Source: Dehalococcoidia bacterium
Lineage (GTDB): Bacteria > Chloroflexota > Dehalococcoidia > E44-bin15
DNA: 7,669 bases
Direction: 5' to 3'
Assembly (NCBI GenBank): GCA_023129355.1
Contig: JAGMCC010000056.1
Span: 1 to 7,669 of the forward strand
Shown here piece by piece: positions 6,496-7,669 of this stretch. A program made the position numbers and the translations under genes. Position 1 is the stretch's first letter; every line of letters starts with the position of its first letter. The notes under the pieces are model-generated. The model made no database searches. It saw nothing but the letters and a program-made list of their open reading frames with translations, and was not told the DNA's origin.

Positions 6496-7662
6496 CTAAT
6501 TTAGCTGAGGCAAGGAACTGATTACCGTCACGTCAGACCAGAAACACCCGCCGAAGCCGGTGGCAACAGCTACCTTCGCCCCCTCCACCTGCTTTTGCTC
6601 TGCCTTTCCCATTACCTGCAGGGCGGCTTCCCCTATTCTCAGTAGTCCAGTGGCGCCAATGGGGTTGGTTGCCAGAACGCCACCCGAGGGGTTGATGGGA
6701 AGCTCACCGCCCATTTCCGTCGCCCCGCTCCTGATGAGCCTCGGACCTCCACCTTCCTCACATAGCCCCAGCGCCTCCATCCAGCAAACGCCCGCTGTTG
6801 ACGAAGGTATGTAAAGCTCTGCCACGTCAAACTGTTTGAACGGCTGGGTGATTCCTGCCATCTGGTAAGCCTCACGTGCAGCAACCTCAAGTGATGGCAG
6901 GTTCGCTAATCCAATTCCGTCTGCCATGTGGACCAGGATGTGGCAATCCCCCACACCCAGTACCCAGGCAGGGTGGTCAGTAATCCTCTTCGCCCTGCCC
7001 TCGCCGGCAAATACTACGGCGCAGGCACCATCAGTCCTTGGGCACATGTCGAGAAGCTTGATCGGGTAGGATATGTACGGCGATTTCATTACCTCCTCAG
7101 TGGTTATCATCTGCCGAAGATGGGCATAAGGGTTGTACTTGGCTGCATTGTTGTGATCTCGCACGGAGACGAGCGCAGCATCCTCTTCAGTAGCGCCGTA
7201 TTTGCTCATGTAGGCGGTATACTGTGCCGCCAACGGGCCTATCGCTCCGCCGGCATACTCCCTCTCGGTAATCGGGTCAAAACAGGTTGATATTGCTGCC
7301 GTTGTGTCGGATTCAGAGTTCTGCTCCCAACCGATGGCCAGTACAGTGTCAAACAACCCCGATGCCACGTGATAAAATGCTGCGTGACCTATTGCACTAC
7401 CCGTCGTCCCTCCCGTAGTTACCTTCATGATCGGCTTCATATATCCACCGGAACCATCCACGCTCCACATGTCCACATAGTTGATCGATTCGAAATGGTC
7501 CATGTTGCCAATCACTATTGCATCTATATCCGCCATCTTCAGCTCTGCGCTTTCCAGAGCCCTCTTGACGGCTATGCTGATCAATTCCTGGCCTTTGTAA
7601 TCAGTATTCTTCGACCTGTGATGGGTTTGACCCACCCCCACTATTGCTACCCTGTTCTTCAT
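6496..7662 (-). CDS. Thiolase-fold acyl-CoA enzyme lacking the classical catalytic Cys (possible aldolase, DUF35-dependent)
   Basis: This is a 388-residue protein, the usual length for SCP2-type/archaeal thiolases. It opens with the family's VAIVGVGQT stretch (residues 5-13). The region that normally carries the nucleophile (ACASG type) reads VTTGGTTGSA at 81-90, which puts Gly85 where Cys is expected. The HDCF-equivalent is YIPS at 284-287, so Tyr replaces the His, and it is followed by a WMEALGLC stretch (294-301). The C-terminal NPSGG...GHPxGATG motif is present as NPSGG (324-328) and TNPIGATG (332-339), with Asn333 for His and one residue fewer. A late GGC (Cys373) remains. The family binds acyl-CoA. 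In Ltp2, a cysteine-less member that works with a DUF35 domain, tyrosines are implicated in retro-aldol cleavage of a steroid CoA thioester, so an aldolase-like role is my inference. The DUF35 gene follows at once. Only seven bases lie upstream of the ATG, so its promoter and RBS are not visible. Confidence 0.9.
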   Translation of the reverse strand: MKNRVAIVGVGQTHHRSKNTDYKGQELISIAVKRALESAELKMADIDAIVIGNMDHFESINYVDMWSVDGSGGYMKPIMKVTTGGTTGSAIGHAAFYHVASGLFDTVLAIGWEQNSESDTTAAISTCFDPITEREYAGGAIGPLAAQYTAYMSKYGATEEDAALVSVRDHNNAAKYNPYAHLRQMITTEEVMKSPYISYPIKLLDMCPRTDGACAVVFAGEGRAKRITDHPAWVLGVGDCHILVHMADGIGLANLPSLEVAAREAYQMAGITQPFKQFDVAELYIPSSTAGVCWMEALGLCEEGGGPRLIRSGATEMGGELPINPSGGVLATNPIGATGLLRIGEAALQVMGKAEQKQVEGAKVAVATGFGGCFWSDVTVISSLPQLN

Positions 7663-7669
7663 TGCATCA

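Noticed and set aside
6496..7662. Calling the gene a degradative acetyl-CoA acetyltransferase
   Set aside because: The nucleophilic Cys and the GHP His are both absent, so the classical thiolase mechanism is not supported despite the fold.

Overview
The window reads as a bacterial operon-like cluster of five genes, all on the minus strand, so transcription runs from about 7662 down to 782. In transcription order they are: a thiolase-fold protein (7662-6496), a DUF35 zinc-ribbon/OB-fold partner (6466-5993), a phytoene-desaturase-like flavoprotein (5908-4526), and two larger tandem paralogous flavoproteins of the phytoene dehydrogenase/PYROXD2 type (4189-2462 and 2440-782). Purine-rich Shine-Dalgarno sequences, short gaps and a GTG start indicate a bacterium. 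The combination of thiolase/DUF35 pairs with many CrtI-like oxidoreductases and a CxxC zinc-ribbon leader suggests an uncultured Chloroflexota (Dehalococcoidia-like) or Desulfobacterota lineage. That assignment comes from familiarity with these families, not from a search.

The thiolase and DUF35 genes are adjacent, as in known two-component systems: archaeal acetoacetyl-CoA thiolase/DUF35, BbsAB, PhlACB, and the steroid side-chain aldolase Ltp2 with the DUF35 domain of ChsH2. The thiolase here lacks the usual nucleophilic Cys (Gly85), has Tyr284 in place of the His of the SCP2-type HDCF motif, and has Asn333 in place of the His of GHP. It is therefore more likely a retro-aldolase or another non-classical acyl-CoA enzyme than a true thiolase. 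The three flavoproteins could desaturate, saturate or isomerise a hydrophobic substrate before or after that carbon-carbon bond step. The substrate cannot be read from the sequence.

There are two notable gaps within the cluster. The 84-nt gap between DUF35 and the first flavoprotein contains a perfect 7-bp inverted repeat. The 336-nt gap between the first and second flavoproteins holds a small GC stem-loop and a weak promoter candidate, so the last two genes may form a separate transcription unit.

The left 780 bases hold no intact recognisable gene. They contain a plus-strand zinc-ribbon start (531-740) resembling the N-terminus of larger zinc-ribbon signalling proteins but cut short. Directly beyond the end of the last flavoprotein lies a 60-bp near-copy (57/60) of the 3' end of the DUF35 gene, in the same orientation. 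This remnant supplies the stop codons of both the flavoprotein and the truncated zinc-ribbon ORF. It marks a recombination scar, so the cluster edge was probably created by duplication, insertion or deletion.
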